From Pseudomonadota bacterium (GTDB taxonomy: Bacteria > Pseudomonadota > Alphaproteobacteria > Rhizobiales > Rhizobiaceae), in the NCBI GenBank assembly GCA_023419535.1, contig JAEZXX010000014.1, positions 1 to 64,000 of the forward strand: 64,000 nucleotides of DNA, in the 5' to 3' direction. This document shows, one piece after another, positions 8,513 through 16,565 of the stretch. A program made the position numbers and the translations under genes. Every line of letters starts with the position of its first letter. Position 1 is the first letter of the stretch. Below the pieces are notes generated by a model. That model had not been told where the DNA came from and ran no database searches. It worked only from the letters and a program-made list of their open reading frames with translations.

Positions 8513-9343
8513 TCAGGCGCGGTCCCATTTCGGCGAGAAGCTCGGGTTGACGAGACGACGGCGCAGGCGTGTCATCCGCCACAGGAGCTGACGGTCCTCC
8601 TCGGTGAGCTCGAAGTCGAAGATGTCGATGTTCTCCGACAGGCGATCGGGGTTGGACGTGCGCGGGATGGCGCCGACGCCGTCCTGCTCGATCTCCCAGC
8701 GCAGAACGATCTGGGCGGGCGTCTTGCCGTGCTCCTGGGCGATCCGGACGATCTCGGCGTTCTGGAGGAGATCGCCGCCCTGCCCGACCGGCGAATAGGC
8801 GATCAACGCCATGTCGTGCCGCCGCGCCGCCTCCAGGAGCACCGCCTGCGAGAGCGCCGGGTGATATTCGACCTGATTGCAGACGAGGGGCGCCTCGGAG
8901 AGCGTCACGGCCTCGTCGAGCAGCGTCTCGGTGAAGTTCGCGACGCCGATGTGCTTGGTGACGCCCTTCTCCTTGGCTTGGTTCAGGGCCGCGATGGATT
9001 CGTCGAGCGGGATGTCCGGGTTCGGCCAGTGGATGAGGAGGAGGTCGACCTGCTCCAGGCCGAGGGCGGCGAGCGCCTTGCCGGCGGTGGGGATCAAATT
9101 CGCTTGACCGATGTCGGACCACCAGATCTTGGTGGTCACGAAGAGTTCGTCCCGGTCGATGCCGCTGTCGCGGATGCCCTGTCCGACGGCTTCCTCGTTG
9201 CCGTACATGCGCGCGGTGTCGATGTGGCGGTAGCCCTTCTCGATCGCTTCGCGCACCAGCGCCCGGCAGGTTTCACCCTCCAGCTTGAAGGTCCCGAGGC
9301 CTATGGCGGGAATGCGGGCGCCTGCGCGTTCGATGATCTTCAT
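8513..9343 (-). CDS. aldo/keto reductase
   Basis: A 276-residue NADPH-dependent oxidoreductase of the AKR superfamily (TIM barrel, cytoplasm), close in size and style to the DkgA/B-like 2,5-diketo-gluconate reductases. The catalytic tetrad is visible: Asp and Tyr in HIDTARMYGNE, Lys in TTKIWW and His in LLIHWPNPD. The C-terminal cofactor motif AIPRTSNPDRL matches the family's IPKS-type phosphate-binding loop. The physiological substrate cannot be told from sequence. It is divergent from the DUF1624 gene. Confidence 0.92.
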   Translation of the reverse strand: MKIIERAGARIPAIGLGTFKLEGETCRALVREAIEKGYRHIDTARMYGNEEAVGQGIRDSGIDRDELFVTTKIWWSDIGQANLIPTAGKALAALGLEQVDLLLIHWPNPDIPLDESIAALNQAKEKGVTKHIGVANFTETLLDEAVTLSEAPLVCNQVEYHPALSQAVLLEAARRHDMALIAYSPVGQGGDLLQNAEIVRIAQEHGKTPAQIVLRWEIEQDGVGAIPRTSNPDRLSENIDIFDFELTEEDRQLLWRMTRLRRRLVNPSFSPKWDRA

Positions 9344-9466
9344 GGGGTCTCCGAAGCGATTTCGTCGAAGCCTGCCCCTTGCGCGGGCTCGGCCGGTGAC
9401 GGCACAAGGCGGCCTTTCGAGGGACCGCTTCGTGCCGGTTCGAGCCAAGATAGGCGGGAAGACGCC

Positions 9467-10447
9467 ATGTCCAGCATCGAGACCCGCCCCGACGGTCCGC
9501 AGACGCCGAAGGGGAAGGGCCGGATCGACCTTCTGGATGCGGCGCGGGGCGTCGCGCTCCTGGCGATGCTCGTCTACCACTTCACCTGGGACCTCGAATT
9601 CTTCGGCTACATCCCGACCGGCACGGCCTACGAGGGCGGCTGGCGGCTGTTCGCCCGCGGAATCGCCACGAGCTTCCTGTTCCTCGTCGGCATCGGGCTG
9701 GTCCTCGCCCACGCGCGGGGCGTGCGCTGGCGCCCGTTCGGCAAGCGCCTGGCGCAGATCGCGGCGGGTGCCGCGGCCGTCACGATCGCCACGCTCGTCA
9801 TCACGCCGGAGAGCTTCGTCTTCTTCGGAATTCTCCACCAGATCGCGGTGGCCAGCCTGATCGGGCTTCTGTTCCTGCGCGTGCCGACCGTTCTCGTGGC
9901 GCTCGCCGGGATCGCCGTCATCGCGCTGCCGAACCTCTGGACGAGCGAGGCGATGAATCCGCGCTGGCTCGCCTGGATCGGCTTCGCGGCCGACGAGCCC
10001 TTCTCGAACGACCTCGTGCCGATCTTCCCCTGGACGGGCATCGTGCTCCTCGGCATGGCGGCGGGGCGCTGGGCGGGCGCGGCGGGCCTGTGGGACCGGC
10101 TCCGGCCGATCCGCATCGAGCGAGCGCCCGCCACCGGACTGATCTGGATCGGGCGGCACTCGCTGGCCTTCTACCTCATCCACCAGCCGGTCTCGATCGC
10201 ACTGATCGCCGCCTATGCGCAGGTCTTCCCGCCGGACCGGGTCGCGGCCTTTCCGGTCGACTGCCAGCGCTCCTGCGTGGCGCAGGGCTTCGACGAAACC
10301 TACTGCGCGTCCTATTGCGGCTGCGTGCAGACGCAGATGACCGAGCGCAACCTCTTGGAGGCGTTCCTCGACGGATCGCTGGACGAGCAGGGCCAGCGCG
10401 ACGTCAGCGACACGATTCTCGCCTGCTCGTTCGATCCGAACAGCTGA
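9467..10447 (+). CDS. DUF1624 / heparan-alpha-glucosaminide N-acetyltransferase-like membrane protein with Cys-rich tail
   Basis: A 326-residue polytopic membrane protein. The signature RIDLLDAARGVALLAMLVYH opens the DUF1624 domain, about seven or eight membrane helices follow, and IGRHSLAFYLIHQPV near residues 224-238 is the family's conserved block. Relatives of HGSNAT transfer acyl groups across the membrane, so acyl modification of an envelope glycan is plausible but not shown. After the last helix there is an unusual tail of about 65 residues with at least six cysteines (DCQRSCVAQGF, YCASYCGCV, ILACSF), probably metal-binding or disulfide-bonded. ATG at 9467 is the start. Confidence 0.88.
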   Translation: MSSIETRPDGPQTPKGKGRIDLLDAARGVALLAMLVYHFTWDLEFFGYIPTGTAYEGGWRLFARGIATSFLFLVGIGLVLAHARGVRWRPFGKRLAQIAAGAAAVTIATLVITPESFVFFGILHQIAVASLIGLLFLRVPTVLVALAGIAVIALPNLWTSEAMNPRWLAWIGFAADEPFSNDLVPIFPWTGIVLLGMAAGRWAGAAGLWDRLRPIRIERAPATGLIWIGRHSLAFYLIHQPVSIALIAAYAQVFPPDRVAAFPVDCQRSCVAQGFDETYCASYCGCVQTQMTERNLLEAFLDGSLDEQGQRDVSDTILACSFDPNS

Positions 10448-10508
10448 AGCATTTCCAACCGATGCGGACCCGCTTCAGCGTCGGACGATGCGACGAGGGT
10501 CGACAGTC

Positions 10509-10901
10509 TCAGGCGACGGGCGCGATCCCGAGCTCGGCCATGCGGGTGAGGCAGGCCTCCTCCGCCTGATCGAGCTCGGCCAGAAGATCCTCGATGTCGC
10601 GGCGCTTCTGCTCCAGCTCGCGGCGCCGGTCGCCGACCTTGCGGATGATCGCGCGCAGCTGACCCGCCTCGCCCGGAGGCGCGCGGTACATGCCCATGAT
10701 CTCGCGGATCTCGGCGATGGAGAAGCCGAGGCGCTTGCCGCGCAGGATGATCTTGAGAAGCTGGCGGTCGGACTGCCGGAACAGGCGCGTGCGCCCGCGC
10801 CGGATCGGGGAGATGAGCCCCTCGTCCTCGTAGAACCGGATGGTGCGCGTCGAGATGTCGAACTCGCGCGTGAGCTCGGTGATCGTGTAGTAGTCGCGCA
10901 T
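10509..10901 (-). CDS. MerR family transcriptional regulator, LiuR-like
   Basis: A 130-residue regulator with an N-terminal MerR helix-turn-helix (TITELTREFDISTRTIRFYE) and the RGKRLGFSIAEIREIMGMY segment typical of the LiuR subgroup. It lacks the C-terminal cysteines of metal-sensing MerR proteins. A dimerising coiled coil (LRAIIRKVGDRRRELEQ) follows. LiuR proteins control branched-chain amino acid and related acyl-CoA catabolism; no such genes are adjacent here. Start ATG at 10901 opens the conserved domain. A candidate operator lies 43 bases upstream, so autoregulation is likely. Confidence 0.88.
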   Translation of the reverse strand: MRDYYTITELTREFDISTRTIRFYEDEGLISPIRRGRTRLFRQSDRQLLKIILRGKRLGFSIAEIREIMGMYRAPPGEAGQLRAIIRKVGDRRRELEQKRRDIEDLLAELDQAEEACLTRMAELGIAPVA

Positions 10902-10943
10902 GCGGGATCTGGCCTTTCGAGCGTCGACCCGTCTCAATCCAGA

Positions 10944-10960
10944 TTTACGTAAAAGTCAAA
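10944..10960. promoter_or_regulatory. candidate LiuR-type operator
   Basis: The 17-base sequence TTTACGTAAAAGTCAAA is an imperfect palindrome just upstream of the MerR gene, in the intergenic space after mgtE. On the minus strand it reads TTTGACTTTTACGTAAA. This resembles the ACGT-centred operators described for LiuR regulators. Binding is inferred from similarity and position only. Confidence 0.5.
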
Positions 10961-10992
10961 TATGCATCGCGGTCCCGTGAGCGGGACGACCG

Positions 10993-12408
10993 TCAGCCGA
11001 GCCCGAACCACCAGCTGGCGAGGCCGAGGAAGGCGAAGAAGCCGACGACGTCGGTGATGGCGGTGACGAAGACGGCCGAGGCGAGCGCCGGGTCGGCGCC
11101 GAAGCGGTTGAGGACCAGCGGAATCAGGATGCCTGACAACGCCGCGGTCAGCATGTTGATGACCATGGCGCAGGCGATGACGACGCCGATCTCCGCGTCC
11201 CACGTCCAGAAGCCGGCCGCGATGCCGAGCAGCGTCGCGATCATCGTTCCGTTGAGAAGGCCGACCAGCACCTCGCGCCGGATGATGCGCCCGGAATTGT
11301 GGATGTTGATGTCGCGCGTGGCGATGGCGCGCACCGTCACCGTCATCGTCTGCGCCGCCGCGTTGCCCCCCATGGAGGCGACGATCGGCATGAGGGCCGC
11401 CAGCGCCACCATCTGCTCGATGGTCGCGTCGAAGAGGCCGATGACGAGCGCGGCAAGGAAGGCCGTGAAGAGATTGACGAAGAGCCAGGGGAAGCGCGAG
11501 CGCGCCGAGACGCGGACCGAGTCGGAGATCTCCTCGTCGCCGACGCCGCCGAGGCGCCGGAAGTCCTCCTCCGTCTCCTCCTGCATGACGTCGACGATGT
11601 CGTCGATCGTCAGGACGCCGACCAGCCGCTCGCCCGAATCGACGACCGCGGCCGAGAGGAGATCGTACTGCTCGAAGATCTGCGCCGCCTCCTCCTGGTC
11701 CATTTCGGCCGGAATGGGATGGCGCGTCGGATGCATGACCGACTCGATCGTCTCCGGCCGCTTGGCGCGCAGGATGGCGTGGAGATCGACGGCGCCGAGA
11801 AGGCGGAAGCTCGGGTCGACGACGAAGACCTGCGAGAACCGGTCCGGCAGATTGTCGTCCTCGCGCATGTAGTCGATCGTCTGCCCGACCGTCCAGAAGG
11901 GCGGCACGGCGACGAACTCGGTCTGCATGCGCCGACCGGCGCTCTCGTCCGGATAGTCGAGCGCGCGCCGGAGGCGAAGGCGCTCCAGGAAGGGCAGCTT
12001 CTCGAGAATCTCCTGCCGGTCCTCCGGCTCCAGATCCTCCAGGATGTAGACGGCGTCGTCCGAATCGAGCTCCTGGATCGCCTCGGCGATCTGGGCGTTC
12101 GGCATGGCGTCGACGATCTCGAGGCGCACCGCCTCGTCGACTTCGGTGAGCGCGGCATAGTCGAAGGCCTCGCCCATGAGGCGGACGAGATCTTGGCGCT
12201 CCTCGGTCTCCAGATGTTCGAGGACGTCGCCGAGCTCGGTCTCGTGGAGCGGCTCGATCCGCTCGCGCAACGACGGGCCGTCGCCCTCCTCGATGACGTC
12301 GCGGACGCCGTCGAGGAAGTCGCGGTCGAGATTGCCGTCCTCGTCGTAGACGCCTGCGGGGATCTTGGTGCGCGCATCGTTCGCGCCGGGGGTCGCGTCG
12401 TCCGCCAT
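10993..12408 (-). CDS. mgtE: magnesium transporter MgtE
   Basis: MgtE is a homodimeric Mg2+ channel of the inner membrane gated by cytosolic Mg2+. The 471-residue protein has the three usual parts: an acidic helical MgtE-N domain (about 40-150, LHETELGDVLEHL and DSDDAVYILEDL), a CBS pair (about 150-270, ending GVLTIDDIVDVMQEE), and a C-terminal membrane domain of five helices with the pore motif MPIVASMGGNAAAQT. ATG at 12408 follows AAGGAGG at ideal spacing, so the longer frame to 12498 was rejected; that extension lies in an intergenic repeat. No M-box riboswitch is recognisable upstream. Confidence 0.95.
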   Translation of the reverse strand: MADDATPGANDARTKIPAGVYDEDGNLDRDFLDGVRDVIEEGDGPSLRERIEPLHETELGDVLEHLETEERQDLVRLMGEAFDYAALTEVDEAVRLEIVDAMPNAQIAEAIQELDSDDAVYILEDLEPEDRQEILEKLPFLERLRLRRALDYPDESAGRRMQTEFVAVPPFWTVGQTIDYMREDDNLPDRFSQVFVVDPSFRLLGAVDLHAILRAKRPETIESVMHPTRHPIPAEMDQEEAAQIFEQYDLLSAAVVDSGERLVGVLTIDDIVDVMQEETEEDFRRLGGVGDEEISDSVRVSARSRFPWLFVNLFTAFLAALVIGLFDATIEQMVALAALMPIVASMGGNAAAQTMTVTVRAIATRDINIHNSGRIIRREVLVGLLNGTMIATLLGIAAGFWTWDAEIGVVIACAMVINMLTAALSGILIPLVLNRFGADPALASAVFVTAITDVVGFFAFLGLASWWFGLG

Positions 12409-12453
12409 GTCGCCCTCCTTCGCGCCGAGCGAGGCCGCGAGAGCGCCGTGCAT

Positions 12454-12541
12454 CTCTTCGGACGCACGAAGGTCGCTCCCGCTCTTTGGTCTGCGCATCA
12501 GGCGTGCCGAAGATCGAATTCGATCTTCGGGCCGATGCTGT
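12454..12541. repeat. palindromic intergenic repeat, family A copy 2
   Basis: About 88 bases upstream of mgtE. The left arm reads TTCGGACGCACGAAGGTCGC and the right, palindromic arm runs from CGCATCAGGC to GCCGATGCTGT with an internal GAAGATCGAA/TTCGATCTTC inverted repeat. Same orientation as copies 1 and 4. The stem could fold in RNA, and the element lies between a gene start and a tRNA gene. Confidence 0.75.
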
Positions 12542-12663
12542 CGGCCCCTACCCTAGTCGTATGGAGACGATGCGACAGACCGGAGCGCCGGTATCCGCAC
12601 CGTCCGTCGGGTGCAGGAGCCCATGTCGAAGCGCTCGGGAAGCGAGGACTGCCTTGGGAAGGC

Positions 12664-12748
12664 TGGTGCGGTCGAGAAGACTCGAACTTCCACGGGTTGC
12701 CCCACAGCGACCTCAACGCTGCGCGTCTACCAATTCCGCCACGACCGC
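12664..12748 (-). tRNA. tRNA-Leu (anticodon GAG)
   Basis: On the minus strand an 85-base tRNA can be folded: acceptor GCGGTCG pairing with CGACCGC, a D-arm with AATTGGTAGACGC, anticodon stem CAGCG/CGCTG around loop TTGAGGT (anticodon GAG), a class II variable arm, TTCGAGTC in the T-loop and an encoded CCA end. GAG reads the CUC and CUU leucine codons, and CUC is heavily used in this genome. No integrase or attachment-site duplication is seen beside it. Confidence 0.95.
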
Positions 12749-12902
12749 ACGCCGTGTTCCGGCCGGGGCCGGCCCGATCTCGTCGACCGGTGGCGGGCGT
12801 GTAACAAAGCCCCTCACCCGCCGCAAGCCTTTTCGCAGCGCAAAGGCCGGCCTTTCGCCCCGCACCCTTTCGGTGGCGGCCGGCGGGGGATAGATTTCGC
12901 CG

Positions 12903-13655
12903 ATGGACGCTCTTTCCCCCGCCGCACCGCTGCCCCGCCTTCTCGCCTCCGGCGACGGCTTCCATGCCCTCGCAGGCGCCCCGCCGGTCGAATGGCACGT
13001 CGTCGATTCGCTCGTCGGCTACGAGGCGGCGGTGGAGATGATGGAGGCGCGGGTCGCCGCGATCGCCTCCGGCGCGGCGCCAGAGGCCGTCGTCCTCCTC
13101 GAACACCCGCCGCTCTATACGGCCGGCACGAGCGCCGCGCCCGCCGACCTCGTCGACCCGGGCCGCTTTCCGGTTCATGCCAGCGGGCGCGGCGGGCAGT
13201 ACACCTATCATGGGCCCGGCCAGCGGGTGGCCTACGTGATGCTCGACCTGAAGCGCCGGCGGCCGGACGTGCGCGCCTTCGTCGCCGCGCTGGAGGCCTG
13301 GATCATCGACACGCTCGGCGACTTCCAGGTGAAGGGCGAGCGGCGCGAGGACCGCGTCGGCGTGTGGGTGCGGCGGCCGGAGCGCGCGCCGGGGGCGGAC
13401 GGGACGCCGGCCGAGGACAAGATCGCCGCCATCGGCATCCGCCTGCGCAAATGGGTGTCGTTCCACGGCATCAGCCTGAACGTCGATCCGGACCTCTCGC
13501 ATTTCGGCGGCATCGTGCCCTGCGGCGTGCGCGAGCACGGGGTCACCAGCCTGGTCGATCTGGGGCTGCCAGTCACGATGGCGGACGTGGATCTGGCGCT
13601 TCGGCGGAATTTCGAGGCCGTGTTCGGGGCGACCGAAGGGCCGATCTCGTCATGA
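12903..13655 (+). CDS. lipB: lipoyl(octanoyl) transferase LipB
   Basis: LipB transfers octanoate from acyl-carrier protein to lipoyl domains of 2-oxoacid dehydrogenases and GcvH, the first step of lipoate assembly. The 250-residue protein carries the expected GRGGQYTYHGPGQRVAYVML block, the catalytic Lys in DKIAAIGIRLRKWVSFHG and the catalytic Cys in IVPCGVREHGVTSL. An acidic/basic insertion (RRPERAPGADGTPAED) interrupts the region before the Lys, common in rhizobial homologs. The stop codon overlaps the ATG of the YaiI-family gene by four bases, so they are co-translated. Confidence 0.95.
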   Translation: MDALSPAAPLPRLLASGDGFHALAGAPPVEWHVVDSLVGYEAAVEMMEARVAAIASGAAPEAVVLLEHPPLYTAGTSAAPADLVDPGRFPVHASGRGGQYTYHGPGQRVAYVMLDLKRRRPDVRAFVAALEAWIIDTLGDFQVKGERREDRVGVWVRRPERAPGADGTPAEDKIAAIGIRLRKWVSFHGISLNVDPDLSHFGGIVPCGVREHGVTSLVDLGLPVTMADVDLALRRNFEAVFGATEGPISS

Positions 13656-14101
13656 CGGTCGTCTATGTCGACGCCGACGCCTGCCCGGTGAAGGACGAGG
13701 CGCTGGAGATCGCGCTGAAGCGGGGCGCGGAGATCGTGCTCGTCTCGAACGGAGGCATGCGGCCCTCGCGCTACGAGGGCGCGCGGATCGTCACGGTCGC
13801 GGCCGGCGCGGACGCCGCCGACGACTGGATCGCCGAACATGCAGGCGGTCGGGACGTGGTCGTCACCGCCGACATTCCGCTGGCGGCGCGGTGCCTCGAG
13901 AAGGGCGCGGCCGTTCTCGGGCCGACCGGCCAGCCGTTCATGGAAAGCTCGATCGGACAGGCTCTGTCGTTTCGCGCCTTCAACCAGCACTTACGCGAGA
14001 CCGGCGAGAGCCGGGGTTTCAACAAGAGCTTCACGCCCGCCGACCGCTCGCGGTTCCGCCAGGGCCTGGAACTGGCGCTCCAGCGCATCACCCGAAACTG
14101 A
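13652..14101 (+). CDS. YaiI/YqxD family protein (UPF0178)
   Basis: A 149-residue protein of the YaiI/YqxD family, a PIN-like fold of unknown substrate. Conserved features are the opening VVYVDADACPVKDEAL, an ADDWIAEHA segment, VVTADIPLAARCLEKGA, and GFNKSFTPADRSRFRQGLE near the end. The clustered Asp residues are consistent with a metal-dependent nuclease site, but activity has not been established for the family. Its ATG overlaps the lipB stop codon (13652-13655), and the reason for the linkage to lipB is unclear. Confidence 0.93.
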   Translation: MTVVYVDADACPVKDEALEIALKRGAEIVLVSNGGMRPSRYEGARIVTVAAGADAADDWIAEHAGGRDVVVTADIPLAARCLEKGAAVLGPTGQPFMESSIGQALSFRAFNQHLRETGESRGFNKSFTPADRSRFRQGLELALQRITRN

Positions 14102-14182
14102 TGGGCACAGGGGCCCGCGGACATCTTGCGCGCGCTTTGTCCCGTAGATTGGTCGAACATGCGGACGGGACCGGAGACCGGG

Positions 14183-15022
14183 ATGGCGAAAGAGGCGAAG
14201 GAACGGGGGCCGCTCGTCTACCGGCAGGCGCTGTCGACCCGCCTCACGCACTGGGTCTGGGTCGTCTGCCTGTTCTTCCTGCTCCTGTCGGGGCTGCAGA
14301 TCTTCCAGGCGCATCCGCGCCTTTATGTGGGTCAGGAATCGGGCTTCGCCTACGACAATTCGGTCTTCGCCATCGGGGCGCTGCGCGACGGGGCGGGGCG
14401 GCTCTCGGGCTTCACGGAGGTCTTCGGCAGCCGGTTCGACACCACGGGATGGCTCGGCGCCGTCGAGCAGAACGGGCAGTGGCAGGCCAAGAGCTTTCCG
14501 GGCTGGATGACCGTCCCTTCGTACCGCGACCTCGCCTCGGGGCGGATCGTCCACTTCTTCTTCGCCTGGATCCTCGTCACCGCGCTTCTCGTCTGGCTGC
14601 TGTCGAGCCTCCTCAACCGGCACCTGACGCGCGATCTCCTGCCGCGCGGGAGCGATCTGAAGGGAATCGGCGCCGACATCGCCGACCATGCGCGCCTGCG
14701 CATTCACAACCGCCGCCGCTACGGACCGCTGCAGAAGCTGTCCTACGCCCTCGTCATGCTCGTGCTCCTGCCGCTGATGGTGCTGTCGGGCCTCACCATG
14801 TCGCCCGGCATGAACGCCTTCGCGCCGTGGATGGTGGATCTCTTCGGCGGGCGTCAGAGCGCGCGCACGGTTCATTTCGTGGTGATGCTGTTCCTCCTCT
14901 GCTTCGTGGTCGTCCACGTCGCGATGGTGCTGCTGGCCGGGCCTCTCAACGAGATGCGCTCGATGATCACCGGCTGGTTCCGGATCGACGCCGACGAGAC
15001 GGAGAAGGAGATTTCGCGATGA
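14183..15022 (+). CDS. cytochrome b/b6 (b561-type) membrane subunit
   Basis: A 279-residue di-haem cytochrome b-like protein with four main membrane helices: about 22-40 (THWVWVVCLFFLLLSGLQIF), 126-148 (VHFFFAWILVTALLVWLLSS), 190-212 and 230-255. Histidines suited to haem ligation occur in RLTHWVW, IVHFFFAW, TVHFVVML and VVHVAMV. It probably passes electrons between the quinone pool and the periplasmic molybdoenzyme encoded next, whose ATG overlaps its stop codon. ATG at 14183 is chosen because the GGAGACCGGG stretch precedes it; ATG codons at 14159 and 14126 lie upstream. Confidence 0.88.
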   Translation: MAKEAKERGPLVYRQALSTRLTHWVWVVCLFFLLLSGLQIFQAHPRLYVGQESGFAYDNSVFAIGALRDGAGRLSGFTEVFGSRFDTTGWLGAVEQNGQWQAKSFPGWMTVPSYRDLASGRIVHFFFAWILVTALLVWLLSSLLNRHLTRDLLPRGSDLKGIGADIADHARLRIHNRRRYGPLQKLSYALVMLVLLPLMVLSGLTMSPGMNAFAPWMVDLFGGRQSARTVHFVVMLFLLCFVVVHVAMVLLAGPLNEMRSMITGWFRIDADETEKEISR

Positions 15023-15801
15023 GCTTCGACCCTGTCCGCCGCCGCTTTCTGACCGGTGCCGCCGTCAGCGCCGCGACCGTTCCCCTCTCCGGCTGTTTCG
15101 ACGGGCTGGTGGACCGGAACGGCGACGTCCGCGCCTATCTGATGGGCGCCAACAGCCTCACCTACCGCGTCCAGCGCTTCATGCTCGGCTCCGACCAGCT
15201 GGCGCGCGAGTTCTCCCTGTCCGAGGTCCGGCAGCCGATGCGGCCGAACGGAACGAGCAACCCACAGGACCGCGACTACCGCGCGCATGTCGCCTCCGAC
15301 TTCGCGAACTACCGACTGACGGTCGACGGCATGGTGGAGCGGCCGCTGTCCCTCTCGCTGGAGGAGCTGCGCAATATGCCCGCGCGCACGCAGGTGACGC
15401 GGCACGACTGCGTGGAGGGCTGGAGCTGCATCGCGCAATGGTCCGGGGTGCCGCTCGCCTTCGTGCTGGATCAGGCCGGCGTGCGCCCGCCGGCCCGCTA
15501 CGCGGTCTTCTCCTGTTTCGACACGATGGAGAACACGTTCAACGGCCCCTTCCGCTACTACGAATCGATCGACCTCCTCGACGCCCGGCACCCGCAGACG
15601 ATCCTCGCCTACGGCATGAACGGAGAGGCGCTGCCGGTCGCCAACGGCGCGCCGCTGCGCGTGCGCGTCGAGCGCCAGCTCGGCTACAAGATGGCCAAGT
15701 ATGTGAGCAGCATCACGCTCACCGACGACTTCTCGACCTTCGGCGAGGGCAATGGCGGCTACTGGGAGGACCGCGGCTACGAGTGGTTCGCGGGGATTTG
15801 A
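15019..15801 (+). CDS. periplasmic molybdopterin-dependent oxidoreductase (sulfite oxidase/MsrP family)
   Basis: A 260-residue enzyme of the SUOX fold. The N-terminus carries a twin-arginine export motif (RRRFLTGAAVSAATV) followed by an LSGC sequence that could also act as a lipobox. The molybdenum-ligating Cys is in RHDCVEGWSCIAQWSGVPL; DTMENTFNGPFRYYESID and YGMNGEALPVANGAPLR are typical of the pterin site. It is translationally coupled to the cytochrome b gene, which is then the obvious electron partner. The length and motifs resemble MsrP-like and plant-type sulfite oxidase-like proteins, but the substrate is not decidable. It lacks a dimerisation domain. Confidence 0.9.
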   Translation: MSFDPVRRRFLTGAAVSAATVPLSGCFDGLVDRNGDVRAYLMGANSLTYRVQRFMLGSDQLAREFSLSEVRQPMRPNGTSNPQDRDYRAHVASDFANYRLTVDGMVERPLSLSLEELRNMPARTQVTRHDCVEGWSCIAQWSGVPLAFVLDQAGVRPPARYAVFSCFDTMENTFNGPFRYYESIDLLDARHPQTILAYGMNGEALPVANGAPLRVRVERQLGYKMAKYVSSITLTDDFSTFGEGNGGYWEDRGYEWFAGI

Positions 15802-15874
15802 ACCGCCCCGTTCTGGAACCGATCGCCGCCCATCCTCATATCCGTCGTCCCGAAACGGCGAAGGATGCCGCGCG

Positions 15875-16507
15875 ATGAACCACGACGAACGCCAGATGAT
15901 CGACGGTCTCTTCGGCCGCCTGCAGGACGCCGAGCGCTCGGCTCCGCCGCGCGACCCGGAGGCCGAGAGCTTCATCCGCGATCGCGTCGCGAGCCAGCCC
16001 GGCGCCCCCTACTACATGGCGCAGACGATCATCGTTCAGGAGCAGGCGCTGCAGGCCGCTCAGGCGCGCATCCAGGAGTTGGAGCAGCAGGGCCAGCGCT
16101 CGAGCGCGGGCGGCGGCGGCCTTCTCGGCAGCCTCTTCGGCGGCGGTTCGCGCGAGGAGCGCGCGCAAGCCTCCTCGCGTCCGATGGGCGCGCCGGCCGG
16201 CTACGGGCGGCAGAACGCGGCCTATGGCGAACCGCAGCAGGGCGGCGGTTCCCCGTGGGGAGGCCGGGCGGCTGCAGCGGGGCAACCCTCGCGCGGCGGC
16301 GGCTTCCTGGCGGGTGCCGCGCAGACGGCGGTCGGCGTCGCCGGCGGCATGATGCTCGGCTCGATGCTGGGCGGCATGTTCGCGGGCGGCGACGAGGCCC
16401 AGGCGGCCGAGGTCGATCCCGGCGCGGAGGCCGGCGGCGAGGACATGGCGGCCGCCGAGGACATGGGCGGCATGGACGACGGCGGCTTCGGCGACTTCGA
16501 GTTCTGA
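15875..16507 (+). CDS. DUF2076 domain protein
   Basis: A 210-residue protein with the DUF2076 opening NHDERQMIDGLFGRLQDAE and the SFIRDRVASQPGAPYYMAQT stretch, a short coiled coil (QALQAAQARIQELEQQG), a Gly/Ala-rich low-complexity middle (GGGLLGSLFGGGS) and a hydrophobic Gly-rich segment (VGVAGGMMLGSMLGGMF, about 148-165). It ends in a very acidic tail with FGDFEF. Relatives are annotated as periplasmic ligand-binding sensor-like proteins, but no function is proven. It is followed by a strong bidirectional terminator. Confidence 0.85.
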   Translation: MNHDERQMIDGLFGRLQDAERSAPPRDPEAESFIRDRVASQPGAPYYMAQTIIVQEQALQAAQARIQELEQQGQRSSAGGGGLLGSLFGGGSREERAQASSRPMGAPAGYGRQNAAYGEPQQGGGSPWGGRAAAAGQPSRGGGFLAGAAQTAVGVAGGMMLGSMLGGMFAGGDEAQAAEVDPGAEAGGEDMAAAEDMGGMDDGGFGDFEF

Positions 16508-16529
16508 TCCGACGTCGTAGAAGCATTGG

Positions 16530-16562
16530 AAAGGGCCGGCGCCGCGAGGCGTCGGCCCTTTT
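16530..16562. terminator. bidirectional Rho-independent terminator
   Basis: AAAGGGCCGGCGCC pairs with GGCGTCGGCCCTTTT around a GCGA loop (one G-T pair). A-rich and T-rich flanks on both sides let it act for DUF2076 on the plus strand and the MaoC gene on the minus strand. Confidence 0.85.
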
Positions 16563-16565
16563 CGT

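Noticed and set aside
10446..10485. Possible extra repeat copy after the DUF1624 gene (AAGCATTTCCAACCGATGCG)
   Set aside because: It resembles another dispersed element known from alphaproteobacteria, but only one diverged copy is present here, so it cannot be supported from this window.
12409..12498. N-terminal extension of MgtE to 12498
   Set aside because: The extension overlaps a dispersed repeat, and ATG at 12408 has an ideal AAGGAGG site.
12664..12748. tRNA-Leu as integration site of a genomic island
   Set aside because: No integrase, no duplicated tRNA 3' end and no change in composition on either side.
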